Virus record (IMG/VR): IMGVR_UViG_3300046690_000084
Location: 1-47,130 of that record
Length of the DNA stretch: 47,130 nucleotides
Strand: one strand, 5' to 3'
Origin: a virus
In this document: piece after piece, positions 31,320-38,006 of the stretch
Layout of the letters: each line of letters begins with the position of its first letter
Numbering within the stretch: position 1 is the stretch's first letter
Position numbers and translations under genes: made by a program
Notes under the pieces: generated by a model
Told to the model about the DNA's origin: nothing
Seen by the model: the letters and a program-made list of their open reading frames with translations, nothing else
Database searches by the model: none

Positions 31320-33854
31320 ATGAACGCCATTCCGTCTACTCTGGAATTCGATCTAGCCGTTAAAAAGATCAACACCCAAGACACAAGAGCTAGGACCAAC
31401 GAAGGCTTCAGCAGCACCCTAGGTGCACGTAAGCTCACCGAGCGCAGCCTTAAGGCCGTGACGGCTGGTGTCGTTGATGCATTGAACAACAGCCACAAGC
31501 TTCGATCCGACAGCATGGAGTTCCGGCTCCAACGGGTCCTTAGGGGCCTGCAGCCCGAGGTGATCGCACTGGCGTGCCTCATGCCTGCGCTCAACAGCGT
31601 TGCCCTCGAACACACTCACCGTGACGCCGCGTTGGCCATTGGTGGCTCGCTGTGGACCGAGGCTTACATGGCCAAGCTTCTGGTCACCGACAAGAAGGCC
31701 GCAGGCGCCATTACGAAGGCCGCTGGCGAGCGCTTCGCCAATGTGAAGCTCAGGCAAGCCAAGGTGATCAAGGACGCCTCCAGCCGCCTAGGGTTCACTA
31801 TGGATGAATGGACGCGGCCGATGCGCCTGCACGCGGGCCAGTGGGGTGTGAACATCCTGCTGCAGACGTTGCCTGACGTGTTCGAGCTTCGCGAGATACC
31901 GAACGATAGCGAGAAGGCGTGGAGCGTCACCGACGAAGCCGCGACCATGATGGACGACGTCGTCAACGATGCCGTGCTGAAGTCTCCCGTGTATCAGCCG
32001 CGCACTGTGAAGCCTGACGATTGGACCGGCTTCTATTCGAAGATTGCAGAAGACAGGCGCTTTGGGTCCCTCGCGGTCCCCTTGGTCCGCACGCTGCACA
32101 AAGAGACCGTCGCCGCCATCAAGCACGCCATTCGCACGGGCCAGATGGATAGCGTCATGCGCGCAGTCAACAACCTGCAGAGCGTGCCTTACAAGCTCAA
32201 CGGTTGGCTGCTGGGTGTCCTGCAGGAATGCGACCACCTCGGCATCGAGGTTAAGGGCGTGCCCCCGAAGACGCCCAAGAAGGTCACCCCGCGCTCTGCG
32301 GATGACGTGTGGGCTGCAATGACCAAGGCTGAGCAGGGCCGTCGCGCTGCGCAGATCAAGACCGAGAAGAAGCGCAACCGCATCGACAAGGCTGCACGTC
32401 TCAAGTTTAACATCGACCTGAGCGTGGCCCGTCGCATGCAACTCGCTGAGCGCTTCTTTACCCCGATGAACCTCGACTGGCGCGGTCGCGTTTATTACCT
32501 CACGCAATTCAACTTCCAGCGCGAGGACTACGTGCGCGGCATGTTCCTGTTCGCCAACGGCAAGCCTGTAGGCGAGCGGGGCATCTATCACCTCAAGCTC
32601 CAATGCGCCAATACCTGGAGTGGCGAGCAGAAGCTCGACAAGCAGCCGATGCACGTGCGCGTGCAGTGGGCAAACGACAACATCGAACTGCTGCGGGACT
32701 ACGTTGCGCGTCCCTTGCACAACACCGATTGGACGAAGGCCGACAAGCCCTTCGCCTTCCTCGCTGCAGTCCGTGAGTTGGTCAACGCATGGGACAATCC
32801 GTCGTACGTCTGCCACCTTCCGGTAGCGTTCGATGGTAGCTGCAATGGCCTGCAGCATCTGTGCGCCATGACCCGTGCACCCGAAGGTAAGTTCGTCAAC
32901 CTGACGGATAACAAAACGCCCGAGGACATCTATCAACTGGTCGCGGACGCCGCGCTCAAGAGCATCGAGGCCGACAAGCACAGCGATACCTTGTATTACG
33001 CTCAGGGTCCCGCTGACGCTCCCCGCAAGGCTAACGCTACGCTGGGTGACCTCGCGCAACTCGCCATCGAGTATGGCGTCAACCGCAAGCTCGTGAAGCG
33101 TAACGTGATGACCTTCGCCTATAGCTCGAAAGAGAACGGGATGAAGGAACAGCACGTGGAAGACACCATCGACGCTGAGAGCCTCAAGGGCAACTATCCG
33201 TTCGGCACCACCTTTGCCGAGCAGCAGTTGGCCGCGTCGTATCTCGCCAAGCGCACGATGGCGGCGATTAAGAGCGTCGTGGGTAAGCCTGCCGAGGCTA
33301 TGGCCTTCATGCAGAAGCTCGCACAACAACTCGCTCACGAAGGCTCTGCGCTGACGTGGAAGACGCCCATGGGTCTCCCTTGGATCAACCGTTATCATTC
33401 GTCCAACGTGAAGGTCATCAAGCTCTCTTGCTACAGCAAGGGCGTTCGGGTGACCGTCGAGACGTCGCTGGCGGATGGCTTCGACGCGAACATCGCGAAG
33501 CGTGAGGTGACCAACGGCGTGGCCCCTAACTTTGTCCATGCCCTCGACGGAAGTCATTTGCAGGCCTCTGTGAACGCGGCTGCAGACCGGGGTGTCGTGG
33601 ACTTCGCTACTGTGCATGATAGCTACGGGTGCCTTCCAGCCGATGCTGACCTGTTCAATGAAGTCATCCGCGAGGAGTTCCTGCGCATCTATCAAAATAC
33701 CGACGTCCTGCAGGAGCTTCTAGATAATGCCAACGCGCAGCTATCTGAGGCTGGACGCGCCAAGCTGGCCAAAGAGCTTGAGAAGGCTCCGAAGCCTGTC
33801 CCGGGCGATCTGCCCTTGGAACAGGTGATCAGCGCTCTCTACGCCTTCGCGTGA
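31320..33854 (+). CDS. T7-type single-subunit DNA-directed RNA polymerase, 844 aa
   Basis: The frame is open further upstream, but ATG at 31320 has AAAAGGAA 10-15 bases before it and gives the usual N-terminus. Conserved blocks: DWRGRVYYL (from Asp386), LPVAFDGSCNGLQHL with catalytic Asp505 (T7 Asp537), RKLVKRNVMTFAYSSKENG with Lys593 and Tyr601 (T7 Lys631, Tyr639), NFVHALDGSHLQ, and ATVHDSYG with catalytic Asp767 (T7 Asp812). The C-terminus ends YAFA, like the T7 'foot'. It transcribes phage genes from its own promoters. The matched cassettes on both sides are promoter candidates. Confidence 0.95.
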   Translation: MNAIPSTLEFDLAVKKINTQDTRARTNEGFSSTLGARKLTERSLKAVTAGVVDALNNSHKLRSDSMEFRLQRVLRGLQPEVIALACLMPALNSVALEHTHRDAALAIGGSLWTEAYMAKLLVTDKKAAGAITKAAGERFANVKLRQAKVIKDASSRLGFTMDEWTRPMRLHAGQWGVNILLQTLPDVFELREIPNDSEKAWSVTDEAATMMDDVVNDAVLKSPVYQPRTVKPDDWTGFYSKIAEDRRFGSLAVPLVRTLHKETVAAIKHAIRTGQMDSVMRAVNNLQSVPYKLNGWLLGVLQECDHLGIEVKGVPPKTPKKVTPRSADDVWAAMTKAEQGRRAAQIKTEKKRNRIDKAARLKFNIDLSVARRMQLAERFFTPMNLDWRGRVYYLTQFNFQREDYVRGMFLFANGKPVGERGIYHLKLQCANTWSGEQKLDKQPMHVRVQWANDNIELLRDYVARPLHNTDWTKADKPFAFLAAVRELVNAWDNPSYVCHLPVAFDGSCNGLQHLCAMTRAPEGKFVNLTDNKTPEDIYQLVADAALKSIEADKHSDTLYYAQGPADAPRKANATLGDLAQLAIEYGVNRKLVKRNVMTFAYSSKENGMKEQHVEDTIDAESLKGNYPFGTTFAEQQLAASYLAKRTMAAIKSVVGKPAEAMAFMQKLAQQLAHEGSALTWKTPMGLPWINRYHSSNVKVIKLSCYSKGVRVTVETSLADGFDANIAKREVTNGVAPNFVHALDGSHLQASVNAAADRGVVDFATVHDSYGCLPADADLFNEVIREEFLRIYQNTDVLQELLDNANAQLSEAGRAKLAKELEKAPKPVPGDLPLEQVISALYAFA

Positions 33855-33861
33855 CCAGATA

Positions 33862-33892
33862 GCTTCCCCCTGTCAAAAGACTGCGGGGAAGC
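33862..33892 (+). terminator. Hairpin after the RNA polymerase gene
   Basis: GCTTCCCC (33862-33869) and GGGGAAGC (33885-33892) form a perfect 8-base stem enclosing TGTCAAAAGACT. No T-run follows (ATCATCTT), so it may be an RNA-processing, mRNA-stability or weak terminator element rather than a classic terminator. Confidence 0.45.
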
Positions 33893-33950
33893 ATCATCTT
33901 CCATGAAAACAATCACTTAGCAGCCAAGCCGGGGGACGTTTAGCCAAGAC
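33871..33950 (+). promoter_or_regulatory. Downstream twin of the RNA polymerase regulatory cassette
   Basis: TGTCAAAAGACT at 33871 and the 25-base element at 33926-33950 (identical to 31277-31301) keep the same 55-base spacing as the copy upstream of the polymerase. It would drive or process the transcript of the host-interaction genes that follow. Confidence 0.55.
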
Positions 33951-33988
33951 GCCATCCCGGCAAGGCCCAGTCACCCCGGAGATTTCCC

Positions 33989-34156
33989 ATGGAATACCAG
34001 ACCAAGCATTCCTCTGCCTCCCGCAACTTCCGCAATGACGTGCTTCGCGGCGTCGAGCCTACCATCATCGACCGCGCAACACTGGAGGCACGTGGGATTG
34101 ACACCGAGGCGCTGGAGCAGCGCATCCGCCAGAGCAAGGAGATTCGTCCATCATGA
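33989..34156 (+). CDS. Small hypothetical protein, 55 aa
   Basis: ATG preceded by CCCCGGAGA. Mostly charged helix (RATLEARGIDTEALEQRIRQ). First gene after the polymerase cassette; ATGA overlap with the next gene. The leader shares CCAGTCAC...GGAGA with two other nearby genes. Confidence 0.6.
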   Translation: MEYQTKHSSASRNFRNDVLRGVEPTIIDRATLEARGIDTEALEQRIRQSKEIRPS

Positions 34157-34356
34157 TCCGCAAACGCTTCTACGACCGGCTGTGCAACGTCTCGCACACT
34201 CCGGCCTTCCATGCGTCTCACGGAGTGGCGCACTGCGCTTACTTCGTGGCCGTGATGGCTGAGGGCCATGGCCTGTATGCCGTCGTTGGCGGGGTCATGG
34301 TCGTCTATTCCCTGATCACTGTGCTGACCACGGAGGAGCACGATGAGCATTCCTGA
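34153..34356 (+). CDS. Small membrane protein, 67 aa
   Basis: A His-rich N-terminal half (CNVSHTPAFHASHGVAH) leads into hydrophobic text (CAYFVAVMAEGHGLYAVVGG, VMVVYSLITVLTT). Probably one or two membrane spans. Coupled by ATGA to the gene before and overlapping the next. Possibly a host-envelope effector. Confidence 0.55.
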   Translation: MIRKRFYDRLCNVSHTPAFHASHGVAHCAYFVAVMAEGHGLYAVVGGVMVVYSLITVLTTEEHDEHS

Positions 34357-34516
34357 CATCCCCAAGTGCGAGCAGCCCTACGTCGTCCTGCGGTCCCCTA
34401 GTGGGGCCGTTGTCGTTTGTAGGCACCACCTCGTCACCGACGAAATCAAGACGAGCGAAGCTTACGCCTTGGCGCGCGCTCTCAACGAAGAACATCAGAA
34501 AAGGACGGCGCTATGA
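34343..34516 (+). CDS. Hypothetical protein, 57 aa
   Basis: Small alpha/beta protein (YVVLRSPSGAVVVCRHHLV) with a charged helix at the end. Overlaps both neighbours (14 bases upstream, ATGA downstream), so clearly in the operon. Function unknown. Confidence 0.55.
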   Translation: MSIPDIPKCEQPYVVLRSPSGAVVVCRHHLVTDEIKTSEAYALARALNEEHQKRTAL

Positions 34517-34650
34517 GCGGTTGCATCAGCTACCTGACGATCAACAACACGGCTGACTGGCACGCGACCATGGCCATGAAGGCCTACCGCAAGAAGCAGT
34601 GGGATGCCTATCGGCGTCACATCGCCATCGCTGACTTCCTCCGCAGCTAA
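34513..34650 (+). CDS. Hypothetical protein, 45 aa
   Basis: Basic, aromatic mini-protein (AMKAYRKKQWDAYRRHIAIA). ATGA overlap with the previous gene. It precedes the structured leader of the ART-like gene. Confidence 0.5.
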   Translation: MSGCISYLTINNTADWHATMAMKAYRKKQWDAYRRHIAIADFLRS

Positions 34651-34655
34651 CACGA

Positions 34656-34792
34656 GGCACGGCCCGGGGGCGGGTAGAGAAGGCAGAGGATCGTTCTAGC
34701 GCTGCACAAGCGCTGAGCGGTGGACCTCATGCGCTCCGGGTGGAGAACACCCCGCCAACCAATCCATTCAGCACCAGTCACTGGAGACACCA
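34656..34792 (+). promoter_or_regulatory. Structured leader upstream of the ART-like gene
   Basis: Hairpin AGCGCT-gcaca-AGCGCT (34698-34714) and hairpin GGGTG-gagaa-CACCC (34738-34752) lie in a 140-base gap, with GCGG and CCGC runs around them that can pair further. Then CCAGTCACTGGAGAC and the ATG. It could be a small RNA, an RNase-III processing site or a 5' control element. Confidence 0.4.
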
Positions 34793-35248
34793 ATGCACAC
34801 GTTGTATCACGGCACTTCATCCATCAACCTCGACTGCATCAAGAAGGTCGGTCTCGAACCCGGCCACGCCAATGGTGGCGACGTGTGGGCCACTGAGCAC
34901 CACATGAGCGTCGGCAAGAACTCCGCACATCGGGGTCCACAGGTCTTCGTAGCTCTCAACAAAGAGCAGGCGGAAGACTTCGCGAACATCGCAGCCGAGG
35001 AAATGGGCGGCGAGCCAGTGATCATCGTGCTGCATGTCCCCGAGAAGGTGTTCGGCACCTTCAAGGTCGATGAACTGTTCGCTGACGGCATCTACGGGAC
35101 GCCTGAGGCTTGGCGTGCTCCCCACATTCCCGTGGGCTGCATCGGTGAAGTGCTGCCTGCCAAGAAGCACGCACCGTTCGGCGGCCGAGACCTGAGCGAC
35201 GACAACATCCTCGGGTCCCTTCTGGCCGACCTCTTCGGCTCTCACTAA
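34793..35248 (+). CDS. ADP-ribosyltransferase-like protein, 151 aa
   Basis: The N-terminus reads LYHGTSSINLDCIKKVGLEPG with His6-Gly-Thr, the first motif of the H-type ADP-ribosyltransferase/Tpt1 fold that holds NAD. Next come GGDVWATEHHMSVGKNSA, then VFVALNKEQAEDFANIA, matching the second block (strand plus 'A-x-x-FA' helix), and PVIIVLHVP, the third strand. These enzymes put ADP-ribose on protein or nucleic acid, or remove a 2'-phosphate. A catalytic Glu cannot be fixed by eye. Position just after RNA polymerase suggests a host-takeover enzyme, as T4 Alt/Mod. GGAG precedes the ATG. Confidence 0.65.
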   Translation: MHTLYHGTSSINLDCIKKVGLEPGHANGGDVWATEHHMSVGKNSAHRGPQVFVALNKEQAEDFANIAAEEMGGEPVIIVLHVPEKVFGTFKVDELFADGIYGTPEAWRAPHIPVGCIGEVLPAKKHAPFGGRDLSDDNILGSLLADLFGSH

Positions 35249-35281
35249 CCAGTCACCCTCAATCCACACGGAGATACTTCC

Positions 35282-35650
35282 ATGACCACCAAGACCGACT
35301 TCACGCCGTCCGGTATCAAGCTCGAAGGCCCGTATGAGAACGACCGCAACGGGGAGAACGCCGACCTCTACAAGGCGATCATCCGCGAAGCCTATGGCGT
35401 CACCGACGTCATCTGCGGTCACCACCTCGTCTATCAGGTGGAGGACAAGAGGGCTGACGGGTTCACCTACACGTTCGTCGAGGAAGTGCCCAGCGCTGAC
35501 ACGCTGATCTTCGACACCGAGGTCGCCAAGAAGCTTTGGGGCGACAAGTGGAAGAGTGTCCTCACCATCCTAGCTGTCACGCCAATCGCTGAGCGTGATG
35601 CCCTGCTGCACGATTTTTACTACGGGAGGTCCCATGAAGTTCAAGACTGA
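35282..35650 (+). CDS. Hypothetical protein, 122 aa
   Basis: Alpha/beta protein with a helix ENADLYKAIIREAYGVTDV, a strand GHHLVYQVEDKRADGFTYTF and a charged C-terminal helix. CGGAGAT precedes the ATG. It follows the ART-like gene with the same CCAGTCAC leader, so it may be a partner. No family recognised. Confidence 0.6.
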   Translation: MTTKTDFTPSGIKLEGPYENDRNGENADLYKAIIREAYGVTDVICGHHLVYQVEDKRADGFTYTFVEEVPSADTLIFDTEVAKKLWGDKWKSVLTILAVTPIAERDALLHDFYYGRSHEVQD

Positions 35651-35825
35651 CGCCTACTCCGACCGCGTGATGGAGACGAAGGACGGGGACGGTGATCGCC
35701 TGCGGGTGATGATCACCGACGGTCTCGGGTTCACCGCGACTGTCGCCGTCAACACCGAGGCGGTCATCGTCGGCCGCAAGAAGCTCCGCAAGTTCGCGAA
35801 GCGCATCCTCAAGGAGACCCGATGA
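35634..35825 (+). CDS. Hypothetical protein, 63 aa
   Basis: ATG at 35634 has GGGAGGT directly before it. Beta strands (RLRVMITDGLGFTATVAVN) then a basic helix (GRKKLRKFAKRILKE). The basic end may bind nucleic acid. Overlaps the neighbours at both ends. Confidence 0.6.
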   Translation: MKFKTDAYSDRVMETKDGDGDRLRVMITDGLGFTATVAVNTEAVIVGRKKLRKFAKRILKETR

Positions 35826-35998
35826 AGCCTGAGTGGATGCTGATCAATTGGTCTCGCGGCTCAGTAGCGGGCTGCGGGACCGAAGAAGAATGCCGTGAGC
35901 AGTTGGCGAAGGTTCTTCGCAACAACGACCACACACAGAGCGCTTTCGTCCTCGCTGAGGTGAAGGTGCTGTCGGAAATGAAGAGGATCGAGAGTTGA
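35822..35998 (+). CDS. Hypothetical protein, 58 aa
   Basis: ATGA overlap. Small protein with two Cys (VAGCGTEEECREQ) and a helix. No family recognised. Followed by a TTGA-coupled gene. Confidence 0.55.
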   Translation: MKPEWMLINWSRGSVAGCGTEEECREQLAKVLRNNDHTQSAFVLAEVKVLSEMKRIES

Positions 35999-36153
35999 AG
36001 AACAACGTCACCATCCGCATGGGCGCGTCCCTCTGGACCGTCACCGTCAAAGGCGCAAATGGCAAGCCGGTCTCGTTCGACCTGTACGCCATGGACAAGG
36101 ACCAGCGACGCAACTTCCACCGCGAGTTCATGAAGGCGTATCGCAATGCCTAG
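35995..36153 (+). CDS. Hypothetical protein, 52 aa
   Basis: TTG start inside the TTGA overlap. Strand-rich (VTIRMGASLWTVTVKGANG) with a basic tail (RRNFHREFMKAYRNA). Function unknown. Confidence 0.5.
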   Translation: MKNNVTIRMGASLWTVTVKGANGKPVSFDLYAMDKDQRRNFHREFMKAYRNA

Positions 36154-36352
36154 CTCGTTCTTCGCAGCTATCGTGTTGGCTTTCGTCGCATTCATGGCAA
36201 GCATCATCGCCCTTTGCAATTGGGGCGAAAGCAACCAGTGCGCCAACGCTGCTGCGGTCATGGGCGTCCCTTACGCCTACGGCTTCAACACGCCCTGCAT
36301 GGTGCAGGTCGACGGCAAGTGGCAACTGCTCAAGTATCCACGAAGGGACTAA
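36146..36352 (+). CDS. Small exported or membrane protein, 67 aa
   Basis: Hydrophobic N-terminus (FFAAIVLAFVAFMASIIALC) is a signal anchor or signal peptide; a following Cys-containing segment (CNWGESNQCANAAAVMG) and FNTPCMVQVDGKWQLL would lie outside. Three Cys suggest a periplasmic disulfide. Ends TAATG into the next gene. Confidence 0.55.
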   Translation: MPSSFFAAIVLAFVAFMASIIALCNWGESNQCANAAAVMGVPYAYGFNTPCMVQVDGKWQLLKYPRRD

Positions 36353-36465
36353 TGATCTTCGCCGTCCTCGCTAACCACCTCCTCGACGCTGTCGGGGTGA
36401 TCTACATCGTTTCAACCACCATCAAGATTGCTCGCGGATATCCCGTGAGCCGATGGTTCTTCTGA
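36352..36465 (+). CDS. Tiny membrane protein, 37 aa
   Basis: TAATG overlap. One hydrophobic span (LLDAVGVIYIVSTTIKIA) and a short basic-aromatic tail. Directly upstream of the TerB-like gene. Confidence 0.45.
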   Translation: MIFAVLANHLLDAVGVIYIVSTTIKIARGYPVSRWFF

Positions 36466-36478
36466 AGGGACTACTCCT

Positions 36479-36913
36479 ATGGGTTTGTTTGCCAAACTGT
36501 TCTCCGACGCCCGCCGCGCTGTGAACACCTACGTGGGCGACGACGCCTTCCTCAAGGGTGTTGCGTCGGCCGCTGCCAACGTGACCGCTGCTGACGGCAA
36601 GGTCGAAGACGCCGAGGTCGATGCCGCCATCAAGGGCATGCAGGCGAATACGCTGGTCGCTGGCTCGTTCAACTCCACGCAGATCAGCGACGCCTACGGT
36701 CTCGCCCTGATCCGTGCGAAGTCCCGTGCAGGCCGCATGGAGAACAAGCGCAACATCGAGGCTCTCGTGAGCCGCGAAGCCACCGTGCGTCAGGACGTCT
36801 TCCTGATCGCGGCCGACGTTGCCGACCAAGACGGTATCGGTGCCGAGGAAATGACCGTCCTCAACGACATCGCGACCCTGCTGAACCTCGACGCGAAGAA
36901 GCTTCTGGGTTGA
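36479..36913 (+). CDS. terB: TerB-family tellurite-resistance-like protein, 144 aa
   Basis: All-helical protein of TerB length (~150). Two matching halves carry the acidic metal-binding pattern: AAANVTAADGKVEDAEVDAA (about 34-53) and IAADVADQDGIGAEEMTVL (about 106-124). TerB is a cytosolic partner of the membrane protein TerC in ter operons, which are linked to tellurite resistance, metal sensing and historically to phage inhibition and colicin resistance. Here it lies 120 bases before a TerC-family gene, with a terminator between them. The ATG follows AAGGGAC. Confidence 0.8.
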   Translation: MGLFAKLFSDARRAVNTYVGDDAFLKGVASAAANVTAADGKVEDAEVDAAIKGMQANTLVAGSFNSTQISDAYGLALIRAKSRAGRMENKRNIEALVSREATVRQDVFLIAADVADQDGIGAEEMTVLNDIATLLNLDAKKLLG

Positions 36914-36990
36914 GCGTAGCAGAGCTAATCGTCACCGCGACGTTCTCCGTTGGGGTGCCGATCCTGATCTACATCGCTCGAACCATCTGA
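36910..36990 (+). CDS. Tiny membrane peptide, 26 aa
   Basis: TTG start within the TTGA overlap after the TerB-like gene. Sequence is a single hydrophobic span (VAELIVTATFSVGVPILIYIA). Likely a membrane peptide; function unknown. Confidence 0.4.
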   Translation: MSVAELIVTATFSVGVPILIYIARTI

Positions 36991-36994
36991 ACCT

Positions 36995-37019
36995 AAGGGG
37001 CCCTTCGGGGTCCCTTTTT
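36995..37019 (+). terminator. Rho-independent terminator between the TerB- and TerC-like genes
   Basis: GGGGCCC (36997-37003) pairs with GGGTCCC (37008-37014) around TTCG, with one G-U pair and A-T extension, followed by TTTTT. It can cut transcription before the TerC-family gene, so terC may be expressed by read-through or its own start. Confidence 0.85.
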
Positions 37020-37036
37020 CTTGGAGACTGCTTCCT

Positions 37037-37687
37037 TTGGAAACCTTCCTCGTATCGTTACTCGGCATCGTCTGGATTGACCTCCTGCTGTCGGGTGACA
37101 ACGCTGTCGTCATCGCGCTCGTCAGCAACCGCCTGCCTCCCGAGCAACAGAAGTGGGGCATCGTTGGCGGCACTGCTGCAGCCGTCCTGCTCCGCGTCGT
37201 CATGTCGTTCTTCGCTGTCTTCCTCCTCGGCGTTCCTGCGCTGTCGATTGTCGGCGGCCTGTTCCTGCTCAAGGTGGCCATTGGTCTCCTCGTGGAAGAG
37301 GCTGAGGACGAGAACGGAGACGCTGTGGGGCGCATCACGCTCTCTGCTGCCATTGGCACCATTGCCGTGGCTGACGCCTCCATGAGCCTCGACAACGTGC
37401 TTGCTGTGGCCGCTCTGGCCCATGGCAACATCGTCCTCATGGCGACTGGCGTCGTCCTGTCCATCCCGCTGGTCATCGCGGGCGCTGCTCTCATTAGCAA
37501 AGCCGTCGCACGCTTCCCGATCATGGTCTGGGCAGGCGCTGGCGTGCTGGGCTGGGTCGCTGGTGGCATCGTCGCTGCTGATCCGTGGGCTGCTCCGTAC
37601 CTGGATCACACCATCACCTCGGCTTCCGGCGTTGCACTGGTGCTCCTCGTGGGCCTCTGGGCGCGCTTCAAAAACAAGGCTGCATAA
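37037..37687 (+). CDS. terC: TerC-family membrane protein (YjbE/YkoY type), 216 aa
   Basis: Polytopic membrane protein with about six or seven hydrophobic spans. The family signatures are present: IDLLLSGDNAVVIAL (Asp15, Asp21-Asn22) in TM1, and DASMSLDNVLAVAA (Asp113, Asp119-Asn120) in a later span. These paired acidic motifs form the metal path of Mn2+-exporter TerC proteins. Length fits the short YjbE/YkoY type. Start is TTG at 37037 with GGAG ten bases upstream. Placed after the TerB-like gene, it suggests a functional pair. TerC is not a usual gene of T7-like phages. Confidence 0.85.
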   Translation: METFLVSLLGIVWIDLLLSGDNAVVIALVSNRLPPEQQKWGIVGGTAAAVLLRVVMSFFAVFLLGVPALSIVGGLFLLKVAIGLLVEEAEDENGDAVGRITLSAAIGTIAVADASMSLDNVLAVAALAHGNIVLMATGVVLSIPLVIAGAALISKAVARFPIMVWAGAGVLGWVAGGIVAADPWAAPYLDHTITSASGVALVLLVGLWARFKNKAA

Positions 37688-37688
37688 A

Positions 37689-37955
37689 ATGACAGATGAC
37701 GGCACTTCGATTGGACTTCTTGGCGTTGCTGCGTGGTTGGTCGGTGTCGTCTTCGTAGGCGCGGGCCAGTTAGGCACCTTCGATCCGCCTCCAGCGGCTC
37801 CGAGCATTGTGACCTCTGGCCCGCGATGCACCTTCGCATACCCTCGGGGCTTGAACCCGAGGACCCTCGCGAGGGTCACCAAGAAACCTAAAACCTGCGT
37901 GGACGGTGACCTTCAGTCAACGTGGCGGGGCTGCACGCCTCGCTTCAAAGCATAG
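37689..37955 (+). CDS. Small membrane-anchored protein, 88 aa
   Basis: A hydrophobic segment (IGLLGVAAWLVGVVFVGAG, residues 8-26) anchors a mostly basic, Pro-rich soluble part with three Cys (GPRCTFAYP; KTCVDGDLQSTWRGC). Probably periplasmic after the span. It directly follows the TerC-like gene, so an accessory of that membrane system is possible. Confidence 0.55.
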   Translation: MTDDGTSIGLLGVAAWLVGVVFVGAGQLGTFDPPPAAPSIVTSGPRCTFAYPRGLNPRTLARVTKKPKTCVDGDLQSTWRGCTPRFKA

Positions 37956-37972
37956 GCGCTCGACGACTAACG

Positions 37973-37987
37973 TCAGTGCCGCACTGA
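37973..37987 (+). promoter_or_regulatory. Perfect 15-bp palindrome upstream of the SSB gene
   Basis: TCAGTGC-C-GCACTGA lies 19 bases before the SSB start, in the only sizeable gap of the replication module. This is the shape of a dimeric regulator operator. It may control entry into the replication genes. Confidence 0.5.
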
Positions 37988-38006
37988 GTATTGCAACAAA
38001 TCTAAT

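Noticed and set aside
31788-33695. 635-aa open frame antisense to the RNA polymerase gene
   Set aside because: A shadow of a GC-rich codon-biased gene; composition is atypical and no domain is present.
26097-33880. TTGACA on the minus strand inside the TGTCAA elements
   Set aside because: It reads like a -35 box, but no -10 box lies at 16-19 bases in any copy.
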